Shown: one piece after another, positions 37,954 through 45,822 of the stretch
Numbering within the stretch: the first letter of the stretch is position 1
How the letters are laid out: each line of letters starts with the position of its first letter
NCBI RefSeq assembly: GCF_025264625.1
Contig: NZ_CP093313.1
Span: 4,092,001-4,156,000 of the forward strand
Direction: 5' to 3'
From: Occallatibacter riparius
Lineage (GTDB): Bacteria > Acidobacteriota > Terriglobia > Terriglobales > Acidobacteriaceae
DNA length: 64,000 nt
Position numbers and translations under genes: made by a program
The notes under the pieces: generated by a model
Database searches by the model: none
Seen by the model: only the letters and a program-made list of their open reading frames with translations
What the model was told of the DNA's origin: nothing

Positions 37954-37970
37954 CCTGCCGTTCACAGCTT

Positions 37971-38046
37971 CTGACCACCTGACAACCAGACCACCAGACC
38001 ACCTGATGACCCATCACCGATCACTGATCACTGACCACTGATCACT
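37971..38046. repeat. Six octamers joined in phase to four heptamers
   Basis: Octamers ctgaccac, ctgacaac, cagaccac, cagaccac, ctgatgac, ccatcacc (37971-38018) are followed without a gap by heptamers gatcact, gatcact, gaccact, gatcact (38019-38046). The array stops four bases before the XRE gene stop codon. It is the clearest example of the class. Confidence 0.9.
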
Positions 38047-38050
38047 CGCT

Positions 38051-38245
38051 TCACCCCTCGTCCGAGAAGATCGCCTCAATCGGCATCTCGAACAGCCGCG
38101 CCAGCCGGAACGCCAGCGTGAGACTCGGATCGAACTTCCCCGTCTCAATCGCGTTCACTGACTGCCGCGACACCTCCAGCCGCTGGGCCAGCTCGGCCTG
38201 CGACCAGTTCCTCTCCGCGCGCAGCACCTTGAGACGGTTTCTCAT
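38051..38245 (-). CDS. Small XRE-family HTH regulator
   Basis: A 64-residue protein that is essentially one helix-turn-helix (RAERNWSQAELAQRLEVSRQSVNAIETGKF), followed by the LAFRLARLFEMPIEAIF tail common to short Cro/CI-like regulators. Its ATG overlaps the stop of the membrane-protein gene (ATGA), implying translational coupling. A dyad at the promoter of that pair is a likely target. Confidence 0.9.
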   Translation of the reverse strand: MRNRLKVLRAERNWSQAELAQRLEVSRQSVNAIETGKFDPSLTLAFRLARLFEMPIEAIFSDEG

Positions 38246-38646
38246 CGATACCTCATCCACACAAACGGTGTGGCGAGCCCGGTAAACACCCAGAACATGG
38301 GAAAGATCCACACCATGCTCAGGTGCGGTGCGTGGGCGAAGTCTTCCAGGTAGCCCCACACGGTCGTGGAGGCGAGAGTGAGCCCGATCCCCGCCAGCAG
38401 GGATTGCACCATCAATTCACGCTGGAAGTCGTCCTTCTCCTCTGACAGGTAGAGCCCGGTCACTACGAGCATGCCCATGATCGGGAACGCAGGCAGGGCT
38501 GCGACAAGGTAGGCCAGTGGGCCCGACAGATGGCCGAACCGGAATCCGACGCTCGCGCCTGTCGTGACCACCAGGCACAGCAGTGCACCCACAAATGTAC
38601 GAACGACATAGGTTCGTTGGGCAGTATTGGAAAGCGTGCATGTCAT
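38242..38646 (-). CDS. Four-helix membrane protein paired with an XRE regulator
   Basis: A 134-residue protein with four hydrophobic segments (VRTFVGALLCLVVTTGAS; LAYLVAALPAFPIMGMLVVT; LLAGIGLTLASTTVWGY; VWIFPMFWVFTGLATPFVW). The charged YLSEEKDDFQRE loop between helices 2 and 3 resembles small membrane partners commonly encoded with short XRE proteins. Start 38646 has AAGGAG upstream. The role is unknown. It has its own sigma-70-like promoter. Confidence 0.8.
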   Translation of the reverse strand: MTCTLSNTAQRTYVVRTFVGALLCLVVTTGASVGFRFGHLSGPLAYLVAALPAFPIMGMLVVTGLYLSEEKDDFQRELMVQSLLAGIGLTLASTTVWGYLEDFAHAPHLSMVWIFPMFWVFTGLATPFVWMRYR

Positions 38647-38660
38647 ATGAGCAAGTCTCC

Positions 38661-38680
38661 TTTGCATAATGACAAGCAAA
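38661..38680. promoter_or_regulatory. Candidate operator for the membrane protein/XRE pair
   Basis: Dyad TTTGC-N10-GCAAA lies from the predicted start of transcription to just before the ribosome site. This position would let the XRE protein repress its own operon. Inference from position and symmetry. Confidence 0.45.
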
Positions 38681-38708
38681 CTTTACTTTAATATGCAGCT
38701 GCTGTCAA
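38680..38708 (-). promoter_or_regulatory. Sigma-70-like promoter of the membrane protein/XRE pair
   Basis: On the minus strand TTGACA (38708-38703) is followed by a 17-base spacer and TAAAGT (38685-38680). The start of translation is at 38646, leaving a short leader. Confidence 0.65.
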
Positions 38709-38827
38709 GTCTTATTTACATCTTTTCGATTGTCTGCATTTTCCCGCGCGATGTGCCTTGGCATCACAGAGGTGAAGCTGCCTAAGTTCATTGGGCTATG
38801 GTTGGAAGGCATCGCCGTAGAGGACGA

Positions 38828-39805
38828 TCAGGGAATAGGTGCTACGTATTGCTGAAAGTAGCGCAACGCTGCTTTTGAAGTGTCTTGGGGCATTCTGATC
38901 TTCACCTTGCGGACTTTCCCGTTGCCGGAAGTGTTCGCCGATGAGTATTGCAATGCGAACTGGTTGTGGATGGCCCAGGCGATCGCCTTGACGCCGATGG
39001 GGTTCTTCTTCCTGTCGTAGGCCGGAGCAACGATACCGCCGCTGAATTCCGTCAGTATCCGAAGGGCTCGAGCGCTGAACCGCAACTCAGAGCCGGAGTA
39101 GTCTCCAGGATGTCCACTAGCGGTGTTGATGGCGTAGATGATGGGGCTGGACGGATAGGAGATTCGAAACAGAAGTTGCTCAAAGTTCAGCATGGAAGCG
39201 TCGTCTTCGCCGTCGGAAATAAGCACAATCGCCCGCCGCTTGAACTTTGCATTCTTCGCGAAATAGGTCTCGGTGGCCACAAGCGCGTCGTAGACGGCCG
39301 ACCCTCCGTGCGCCTTCAGATTGTCGAAGATCCCTGACTGAAAGGCTGATGCTGGAGAAAATGTGAGGTTGAGATTTGCCTGATCCGAGAAGGTCGCCAG
39401 CATGACTTCACTGCCCGAAGGCAGGCTTGTGACCAGATCCACAAGAGAATCTATGACCGGATCGTGACCTTTGCAGGTGGCGTTGGGCTCAATCTGCACA
39501 GGGCAGGCCGAGCCGGAGAGATCAATGAGAAGGGCTAGCGAGACCGGTGTGTCTGACCCGGAGAGAGACAGAATGGTTTGGGGCGTTCCATCCTCCAGGA
39601 TTTGAAACGCTGTCCGGTCAGTTTGGGGCTGCGGCTGCTTTTGTTTGTCTAGGACCAGCACATTGAGGTCGGTGAGAGGCCACGGGTCGCTGGTGGCTGA
39701 GAGCGGCTTTGAGGCGGTGCCAGCATCCGAGCGAGGTGGTTTCTGCGCAAGCCCGATGAAAGTGCATAGGGAGATTGCGATGATCAGCAGGTGCGGAACT
39801 CGCAT
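38828..39805 (-). CDS. Secreted VWFA-related domain protein
   Basis: A 325-residue exported protein with signal peptide (LLIIAISLCTFIGLAQ). A VTxRDxxG-type strand region (LNVLVLDKQKQPQPQTDRTAF) precedes a von Willebrand A-like fold, with the MIDAS-type motif LLIDLSGSA and a downstream VLISDGEDD. This arrangement is abundant in Acidobacteriota; the function is not established. The cysteine pair in the 108-120 region (CPVQIEPNATC) may form a disulfide. Confidence 0.83.
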   Translation of the reverse strand: MRVPHLLIIAISLCTFIGLAQKPPRSDAGTASKPLSATSDPWPLTDLNVLVLDKQKQPQPQTDRTAFQILEDGTPQTILSLSGSDTPVSLALLIDLSGSACPVQIEPNATCKGHDPVIDSLVDLVTSLPSGSEVMLATFSDQANLNLTFSPASAFQSGIFDNLKAHGGSAVYDALVATETYFAKNAKFKRRAIVLISDGEDDASMLNFEQLLFRISYPSSPIIYAINTASGHPGDYSGSELRFSARALRILTEFSGGIVAPAYDRKKNPIGVKAIAWAIHNQFALQYSSANTSGNGKVRKVKIRMPQDTSKAALRYFQQYVAPIP

Positions 39806-39901
39806 CTGGCCCTCCTGTTTTTTGGGGAAGGACTAGTATATAAGACAGAAATCGCGCCAATCGAAAGGGGTACCGGACCGTGCGTCATGCTTTAGGGGGA
39901 T

Positions 39902-39991
39902 GTGAATTTTCGCGAATTCCTGGGCAATACTGCGACGGGCGCCCGCCTGCGCGAACGCGTGCTTACCCCAGGAGTCAAGTTTCGTTTGTAA
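39902..39991 (+). pseudogene. 5' fragment of a holB copy
   Basis: From a GTG the frame reads VNFREFLGNTATGARLRERVL, then diverges and stops after 29 codons. The intact holB at 42139 begins MSFREFLGNTETVSRLREGVR, and the nucleotide sequence of the first 21 codons is clearly alike. No downstream holB sequence remains. Confidence 0.8.
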
Positions 39992-40008
39992 CCCCTAACC
40001 CCTAGCCC
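39988..40008. repeat. Short heptamer tract at the end of the holB fragment
   Basis: Three units gtaaccc, ctaaccc, ctagccc with an exact 7-bp period. They include the stop codon of the truncated holB frame. Confidence 0.55.
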
Positions 40009-40068
40009 CCTTAGGCCGGTGACCGTCATCACATACTCCGACCCATGCAAGCGCTACTCTCCAATCGA

Positions 40069-40102
40069 GGGCTGCACTCCGTTCAGGGAGCGCGGCCCTT
40101 TT
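40069..40102 (+). terminator. Orphan intrinsic terminator
   Basis: A 12-bp stem with one mismatch (gggctgcactcc paired with ggagcgcggccc, starting at 40069) and a 6-base loop, followed by tttt. No intact plus-strand gene lies upstream; it may belong to a lost gene. Confidence 0.6.
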
Positions 40103-40113
40103 GAAGTATCAGA

Positions 40114-40154
40114 CAGGGGTTACTAGAAAATTAGCTACCCCTCCCCCTGTTTTT
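40114..40154 (+). terminator. Second terminator-like hairpin
   Basis: CAGGGG (40114-40119) pairs with CCCCTG (40144-40149) around a loop that can pair further, followed by TTTTT. Confidence 0.4.
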
Positions 40155-40332
40155 GCTTCTCCATATATTCGCTTTTCAGGCGTGATTTTTGGATAACTAA
40201 TTCAATTTACTTAACTTAATGGAATACTAAATTTCATAGGGACTTTCGCCCAAGTGTAGATAATCAAACAGACAATGTTACTTGATAGTAAATAGATTGC
40301 GGGCTGCCTTCAGCATTCGGCTTCCGCTTCTC

Positions 40333-42012
40333 TCACCGAGCCTCTGAAGTGAACTGCTTATTCACCTCGTGTCCTTTTATCTCGAACGCATTCTTCGGCA
40401 CCGAATCGCTCGCTCCGGCGATATCCGTGACCCGGATATGCATCACCGCCGCGGCATCATGCGACACATCGATCCGCCGCGCCAAGTGCGCGTTCTGGTA
40501 GTTCACAAACTCCGAGCGTAGTGCTTCCATGCCCGCTCCATACGTCTTCACAAGATTCCCGTTCGTATCGAACCAGAACCCGCGCGCCTCTGGATCAAGC
40601 TTCCCCTCCGAGCTCTCGTACCCGCTCAGCACGCGGATAGTCTTTCGATCGCCCACCATCCCCGATTGCATCCGCCAGTCCGACTCCACAAACGAGTCCA
40701 TCGCAGGAATCGGCTCCATCAGTCGAAACACCAGCAGCAGCAACTGCGCGTCCGGGCCGTCCACTTGCTCGTACAGCTTCGACCCGTTGCGCGCCCTCAC
40801 CAGGTGGCTTGATCCAAACGTAGCCTCGCGCCGCCACTTGTCCGCCGCAACCCACAGATCTCCATAGTGTCCCGTGTCCACCGAGCCCGCGCTCGACCGC
40901 GCCTGAAACTCCGCCTTCAGCATGTACGGAAATCCCGCTCCACCAGAAGGGAAGTCGAGTTGCCGCCCGCGTTCGAAGTAGTTGCGCGCGCTCTCAAAGG
41001 CCTCCGTTCCTGTCGGCCGAGCGGTCTTGAACGCCAGCGTGATCCTCGACAGCACCTGCACCGCTACGCCATCAATCACGAAAGGCTTAAACCGCATCGC
41101 CGCAATCTGCTCGTGCGCCGCGCCGTTCATTGCCGGATTGTCCGAAACAATCGTCCCAATCTCGCGCACCTTGCCCGCCCTGTCGATACTCACTTCTGTA
41201 GTAAGCACGCCCTCCAGCGGCCCATCCTTCGGCATCGGCCACGATATGTTCTGAGCGACGAGGTTCTCTCGCGTCGTCAGCTCATTCATCAGAACCGTAT
41301 TGATCGGCTCGTCGCCATCCGGTGCACTTGCGTCGAACCACCCGCCCTGCACCACGCTCAGGTCCTCGAGCAGGACGATCTTCGCGGTCACCTGCGGCGA
41401 CCCCACATTCACCGTCCGCGCCACCGTCAGCTTGTGGAACTTCGCATAATCCTCGAACTCGCCACTCCAGCCGAACCCGCCAGCGCTAAGCAAAAGCCCG
41501 CTGTCGTCCCGGATCGAGACTCCCGCGCCCATCGTCTTCTGCACCTGCCCGTTGCTGCTCGCAATCGTCCAGGCCAGGTAAGTGCCGCCCGTCTCATGGC
41601 GGACCTCCGCTCCCCGGATCTGTGCCAGCAGATCATCCGACATGGGCACCGGCCGCACAATCGCGTCGGCCGTTTCCCGCAGCCACTCCGGAAAGTAGTC
41701 GCCTTCGTCCTTCTGCCAGATCTTCGACCCGTTCACGATCTGCACCTGGTGGAACTCCGGTGAGCGAACCTCCCGCCGCCACTGATCCGGCGACCTCCAC
41801 CAGATCTCCACTTCACCCGTGCGCCCCGAATCCTTATCGCGTTCAGAACTCGGCGCAAGCGTCGCCTTCAGATGGAACGGCGGCGTGCCCCGCTGATCCA
41901 GGGTGCACTGCTCCACCGCCTTCAGAATCCTCTTGACGGTATCTTCAGCGCGGCCCTGAGGCGCGCACGCGAGCGTGCAGAGGAGAAGCAGAAAAGCCCA
42001 GCTTTTGCGCAT
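40333..42012 (-). CDS. Exported TonB C-terminal-domain protein with internal duplication
   Basis: A protein of about 559 residues with a Sec signal (RKSWAFLLLLCTLACAPQ). The centre (about 265-335) is a TonB C-terminal-like domain (LTTEVSIDRAGKVREIGTI then AAHEQIAAMRFKPFVIDG). It is flanked by two related modules: PFHLKATL with WWRSPDQWRREVRSPEF and NGSKIW, and PYMLKAEF with WVAADKWRREATFGSSH and NGSKLY. The flanks resemble LolA/LolB-like folds, which is inference. No transmembrane anchor other than the signal. ATG 42012 preferred over GTG 42021. Confidence 0.78.
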   Translation of the reverse strand: MRKSWAFLLLLCTLACAPQGRAEDTVKRILKAVEQCTLDQRGTPPFHLKATLAPSSERDKDSGRTGEVEIWWRSPDQWRREVRSPEFHQVQIVNGSKIWQKDEGDYFPEWLRETADAIVRPVPMSDDLLAQIRGAEVRHETGGTYLAWTIASSNGQVQKTMGAGVSIRDDSGLLLSAGGFGWSGEFEDYAKFHKLTVARTVNVGSPQVTAKIVLLEDLSVVQGGWFDASAPDGDEPINTVLMNELTTRENLVAQNISWPMPKDGPLEGVLTTEVSIDRAGKVREIGTIVSDNPAMNGAAHEQIAAMRFKPFVIDGVAVQVLSRITLAFKTARPTGTEAFESARNYFERGRQLDFPSGGAGFPYMLKAEFQARSSAGSVDTGHYGDLWVAADKWRREATFGSSHLVRARNGSKLYEQVDGPDAQLLLLVFRLMEPIPAMDSFVESDWRMQSGMVGDRKTIRVLSGYESSEGKLDPEARGFWFDTNGNLVKTYGAGMEALRSEFVNYQNAHLARRIDVSHDAAAVMHIRVTDIAGASDSVPKNAFEIKGHEVNKQFTSEAR

Positions 42013-42091
42013 GGAACCCACTCTACATCAGCGGGATCTATTTACGCCCGAGGCCAGACGTGCAAGCAAGTGATCCAGTATTCAGCAGTTC

Positions 42092-42131
42092 ACCGGCCCA
42101 CTTGATCACCTCACCACCTGACCAACTAGAC
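42092..42131. repeat. Octamer array before holB
   Basis: Five consecutive eight-base units accggccc, acttgatc, acctcacc, acctgacc, aactagac. The array ends seven bases before the holB GTG start. Confidence 0.75.
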
Positions 42132-42138
42132 TCGTAGA

Positions 42139-43242
42139 GTGAGCTTCCGCGAATTCCTGGGCAACACGGAGACGGTTAGCCGCCTGCGCGAGGGTGTGCG
42201 CATGGGGCGGATTCCGCAGGCCATGATCCTGGCTGGTCCTCGCGGAGCAGGGAAGTACACGCTGGCCTTGATGCTTGCCCAGGCGGTCAACTGCCTGCAA
42301 CCCACTGAATCCGACGGCCTGCCCGACTTCTGCGGACGCTGCGAGAACTGCACCCGCATCGCCGCCGCCCGTGACCTCGAAGAGCGCGTCGCCGAAGCCA
42401 TCGCTGCGCGCGAAGATATGCGCGACGCCGACAAGCGCGAAACCCGCATCATGATCCAGACGCACCCCGACATTCTCGTGGTGCCCCCTGATCCGCCGCA
42501 GCTCATGATCAAGCTCGGCCAGGTGCGCGACGTCATTCACGCCGCCTACTTCCGTCCGCCCGTCGAAGCCAAACGCTCGTTCACCATCTTCACCTGCTCG
42601 GCGTTCATGAAAGAGGCGGCCAATAGCTTGCTCAAAGTCCTGGAGGAGCCGCCCGCGCACACCTCCCTTATCCTCCTCGCCGAAAACCCTCAGGAACTGC
42701 TGCCCACTATCCGCTCCCGCGCCATCCTGCACCGCATCGGTGCAATCCCCGCTGCTGACATCGAAAGCCTGCTCAACGAGCGCCGCCCGGACCTCAAGCC
42801 CAGCGACCGCAAGCTCGTCGCTCGCCTCGCTGAGGGTGCCGTGGGCCGCGCTCTCAAGCTCGACCTCGCCGCCTACCTCGCCAGCCGCCAGGACGCTCTC
42901 ATCATCCTCCGAACCGCACTCCGCGATCCCGACTACTCTGCCCTCTTCCGCGCCACGGAGACCTACCGCGCTGGCGCGGACGGCCAGGAGAAGACCGTCA
43001 ACCTGCTCCGTGCCCTGGGAGCGCTCGTCGAGGACCTGCTGCTGGTCGTTGCCGGCACGCCGCAATTCATGCGCAACATCGACATGGCCGCCGAACTCGA
43101 GCGCCTCGCCGCCGGCCTCACCATCGACTGGATCGATGGAGCCGCCCGCGCCATTGGCCAGGTTGAATCCGGCATGCGTCGTAATCTCCTGCGCTCGCTT
43201 TCGCTCGATGCCATGGCCGTCAACCTCGAAGCATCGCGGTAG
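42139..43242 (+). CDS. holB: DNA polymerase III delta' subunit-like clamp-loader protein
   Basis: A 367-residue AAA+ clamp-loader subunit. The opening FREFLGNTETVSRLREGVRMGRIPQAMILAG is cut short here to its P-loop GPRGAGKY. A zinc module CGRCENCTRI sits where delta'/DnaX proteins have it. KEAANSLLKVLEEPP is the SRC-preceding sensor region, and TIRSRAIL keeps the SRC-like motif as IRSR. The start is GTG at 42139, with GTAGAG upstream and a repeat array just before. A truncated copy of its first codons lies at 39902. Confidence 0.9.
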   Translation: MSFREFLGNTETVSRLREGVRMGRIPQAMILAGPRGAGKYTLALMLAQAVNCLQPTESDGLPDFCGRCENCTRIAAARDLEERVAEAIAAREDMRDADKRETRIMIQTHPDILVVPPDPPQLMIKLGQVRDVIHAAYFRPPVEAKRSFTIFTCSAFMKEAANSLLKVLEEPPAHTSLILLAENPQELLPTIRSRAILHRIGAIPAADIESLLNERRPDLKPSDRKLVARLAEGAVGRALKLDLAAYLASRQDALIILRTALRDPDYSALFRATETYRAGADGQEKTVNLLRALGALVEDLLLVVAGTPQFMRNIDMAAELERLAAGLTIDWIDGAARAIGQVESGMRRNLLRSLSLDAMAVNLEASR

Positions 43243-43558
43243 CCTTCGGGCCCAATCACTGCCCGGTCCGCTCTCTGTCCTATTCACATCATTTTGTCGT
43301 TATCCCGCGGCTAACGGCTGTAAGATAGAGCAACTACACTTCCATGTCCCGCATCTTTTAACTACAAGCATCCCCATGACCGTCCCACTTGTGGGAAGAT
43401 CGTGCCTCCGGCAGAACAATGCCATCTGCACACTTTTGGCCCGTCTACTTTTCTACGGGTCTTGGTTCACGCTTCAGGAAAGAACCGCATCTTACCTCTC
43501 GATTCCCTAGTGAGCGAAGGCTCAGCGCAGTTTCCAGACGTACAGGAAGGAAGAACGT
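43243..43558. other. Intergenic region before hfq
   Basis: No gene is supported in these 316 bases. A TAAGAT box at about 43321 could be a -10 element but lacks a well-spaced -35. A small palindrome tcccac-tt-gtggga lies at 43383-43396. An AAGGAAG site precedes hfq. Confidence 0.4.
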
Positions 43559-43912
43559 ATGAGTTCGACTTTTACTCCCATGGCCGAGACGGGCCTATCT
43601 TTGCCGCCTGCAGACCGTCCAGTTTTACGCAAGAACCGGCGCTCAGCCCCTGCCGCTCCGTTCCGCTTCTCCGCTTATAGCCATCTGGATCACGAAGACA
43701 CTGAACACCGTCAGGCAGAGCTCTTCTACCTGCAGAAGCAGATTCAGTCGCAGACGCCTATGGTCATCATCCTTGAAGATGGCGAGCAGATCGAAGGCTG
43801 CATTGAATGGTACGACCGCCACACCCTGAAGGTCAGGGGCCGTCAGCGCGTCCTTATCTTCAAATCGGCCATCAAGTACATGTACAAGCACGGGGAAAAC
43901 GGCGGAATTTAG
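43559..43912 (+). CDS. hfq: Hfq-like RNA chaperone with N-terminal extension
   Basis: A 117-residue protein. Residues about 52-113 are an Sm fold in the Hfq order: FYLQKQIQSQTPMVIILED (Sm1), GCIEWYDRHTLKV, and Sm2 ending in AIKYMYKHGE, which keeps the YKH RNA-binding motif. About 50 extra residues precede it, basic and proline-rich, and the usual long C-terminal tail is missing. It should bind sRNA/mRNA as a hexamer. The role of the extension is unknown. Confidence 0.87.
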   Translation: MSSTFTPMAETGLSLPPADRPVLRKNRRSAPAAPFRFSAYSHLDHEDTEHRQAELFYLQKQIQSQTPMVIILEDGEQIEGCIEWYDRHTLKVRGRQRVLIFKSAIKYMYKHGENGGI

Positions 43913-43968
43913 GCGCGCCCACGAATCAGAGGTGCACGAGGTGCCCGCTCCCGGGCCCGGAGCCAACG

Positions 43969-45021
43969 TCAATCCTGAGGATGAAACGAAGCCTTCCTCA
44001 ACCGGTCCCGGATGGCGGCGCCAATCCCATCGCCCGGCGGCACGGGGCACACAATCACCTCGCACCCTGCTCGATCCAGCGCGCGCAATCCGGCATACAA
44101 ACCAGCCGCCAGCTCTTCCATCGAATCCCATCGTCCCCACTCGAACACCTCTGCCCCGGCGAAATTACCCCACTCAGCGGGTAGCATCACTCCTACCCGA
44201 TGCGCGCCGAACCGGCCCACCACTTTCTCCAACTCCGCAGGCGATCCCTCTACAAGAATCAGCTTCGCCCGCGGCGCGTAATGCCGGATCCCGACCCCCG
44301 GGGACGGCAACGCGGCAGCCTCCGCTCCCGGCTCGATCAGGGGCGCGCGATGCACCTCCACCTTGCCCGCGACAGCGCGAATCTGCTCTACCGTAATCGC
44401 TCCTGGTCGATAAATCACCATCGGCGACTGACATGGATCGATCACTGTCGACTCCACGCCATGTTCCGCCGGCCCCGCGTCCAGAATTGCGTCAATCCTG
44501 CCATCGAGATCGTGCAGCACATGCTCCCCCGTCGTCGGACTGGTATGGCTGAACAGGTTCGCGCTCGGCGCCGCTACCGGCACGCCGGCCTCTTCAATCA
44601 ACCGGAACGCCACTGGATGCGCCGGCATTCTGACACCCACCAGCGGCCGACCCGCCGTCACCGCATCCGGAACCGCCTTTGACCGCGGCAGCAGCAGGGT
44701 CAGGGGTCCCGGCCAGAACGCCACCATTAACTTCCGTGCCGCCTCCGGAATCTCAATGACCAGCGGTGCCAGCATCGGATTGTTCTCAACCGGCCCGGCC
44801 ACATGAACAATAACTGGATCCCAGGCCGGCCTTCGCTTCGCCGCAAAAATCCGCGCGACAGCATCGGCATCCAGCGCATTCGCACCCAGCCCGTACACCG
44901 TCTCCGTTGGCAGCGCAACCAACCCGCCCGCACGCAGAATCCCCGCCGCGCGCGCGATTTCCTCGCGTGCTTGAGCACCTTCCAAATGCGCCGGATCGAC
45001 CCGCAGTCTAAGCGTATTCAC
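43969..45021 (-). CDS. L-threonylcarbamoyladenylate synthase, Sua5 type
   Basis: A 350-residue enzyme that makes threonylcarbamoyl-AMP for tRNA t6A37. The YrdC/TsaC domain (residues 15-205) has ALPTETVYGLGANA, KRRPAWDPVIVHV (in place of KxRPxxxPL), FWPGPLTLLL and the SANLFSHTSPT segment. The C-terminal Sua5 domain starts near PSPGVGIRHYAP, so this is the long form rather than short TsaC. It diverges from the CYTH gene. Confidence 0.93.
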   Translation of the reverse strand: MNTLRLRVDPAHLEGAQAREEIARAAGILRAGGLVALPTETVYGLGANALDADAVARIFAAKRRPAWDPVIVHVAGPVENNPMLAPLVIEIPEAARKLMVAFWPGPLTLLLPRSKAVPDAVTAGRPLVGVRMPAHPVAFRLIEEAGVPVAAPSANLFSHTSPTTGEHVLHDLDGRIDAILDAGPAEHGVESTVIDPCQSPMVIYRPGAITVEQIRAVAGKVEVHRAPLIEPGAEAAALPSPGVGIRHYAPRAKLILVEGSPAELEKVVGRFGAHRVGVMLPAEWGNFAGAEVFEWGRWDSMEELAAGLYAGLRALDRAGCEVIVCPVPPGDGIGAAIRDRLRKASFHPQD

Positions 45022-45052
45022 TGCTTCTATTCTCGCCTGCCGAGCCGAGCCC

Positions 45053-45120
45053 TTTGTCCCTCTTTCCCTTCGTGCCCTGTATTTCGTTCTCTGATCCCTG
45101 TTCCCTGGTCCCTGCCGTTC
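45053..45120. repeat. 7/8-bp periodic tract between tsaC/sua5 and CYTH genes
   Basis: Degenerate eight-base units with a TCCC core are followed by clear heptamers gatccct, gttccct, ggtccct (45093-45113). Confidence 0.6.
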
Positions 45121-45134
45121 CGTATACTCACAGG

Positions 45135-45725
45135 ATGGTAGCCGTGGAAACCGAGATCAAATTCCGCGTGCAAGATCCCGCGAGCCTCGCCGAGCGCCTT
45201 CCGGCCGCCGGCTTTCACCTCGACACCCCGCGCTCGTTCGAGAGCAATACGCTCTACGACACGCCGGACCGCCAGTTGCGCAGCCGCACCGAGATCCTGC
45301 GCATCCGCAGCTACAACGGAAAGACTGTTCTCACCCATAAGCGTCTCCCCGACGACCGCCCCGGTGAGGACCGCCACAAGCATCGCATCGAGACCGAAAC
45401 CCAGGTGACTGACGGCAACGCACTCGCCGAGGTATTCCGCTCTCTCGGCCTCACACCTGCCTTCCGCTACGAAAAGTGGCGCAGCGAGTGGAGCGACGGC
45501 GAAGGCCACTGCGTGATCGACGAGACCCCCATCGGCAACTTCGCCGAGCTCGAGGGCACGCCTGATTGGATCGACCGTACCTCCGCGCGCCTCGGTATCG
45601 CTGATCACGAGACCATGACCCTGAGCTATGGCCGTCTCTTCGAACTATGGCGTGAGGAGCATCACTCCAACGCCGAACACCTCACGTTCGAAGCGATTCA
45701 GGGAGCCGCCCCAGCTCAATCCTAA
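45135..45725 (+). CDS. CYTH-domain protein (class IV adenylate cyclase-like)
   Basis: A 196-residue protein with the signature ETEIKFRV at the N-terminus (ExExK). It has RSRTEILRIRSY, TVLTHKRL, HRIETETQV and C-terminal acidic residues ELEGTPDWID typical of the triphosphate tunnel fold. Family members are CyaB-type adenylate cyclases or triphosphatases; the sequence does not settle which. The start was placed at the ATG before the ExExK motif; a longer reading runs through the repeat tract. Confidence 0.87.
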   Translation: MVAVETEIKFRVQDPASLAERLPAAGFHLDTPRSFESNTLYDTPDRQLRSRTEILRIRSYNGKTVLTHKRLPDDRPGEDRHKHRIETETQVTDGNALAEVFRSLGLTPAFRYEKWRSEWSDGEGHCVIDETPIGNFAELEGTPDWIDRTSARLGIADHETMTLSYGRLFELWREEHHSNAEHLTFEAIQGAAPAQS

Positions 45726-45822
45726 GAAAACTCTGATCACGCAGACCGGGCTGTGATTTATCTCATGTTTCCAGCGTGTGCGCCGATGAACTCCGCGTAT
45801 TCACTTACAGCGGAGGATGTCC

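Larger units (their letters stand above)
39806..40332. other. 527-bp gene-poor region with gene remnants and low GC
   Basis: It contains a copy of the holB 5' end (39902-39991), a short heptamer tract (39988-40008) and two terminator-like hairpins on the plus strand. About 200 bases (40130-40310) are strikingly AT-rich against the surroundings and have no open frame. It looks like a degraded insertion or deletion scar. Confidence 0.6.

Noticed and set aside
37971..38046. Possible CRISPR array
   Set aside because: Units are 7-8 bp, degenerate and without spacers; no cas genes in the window.
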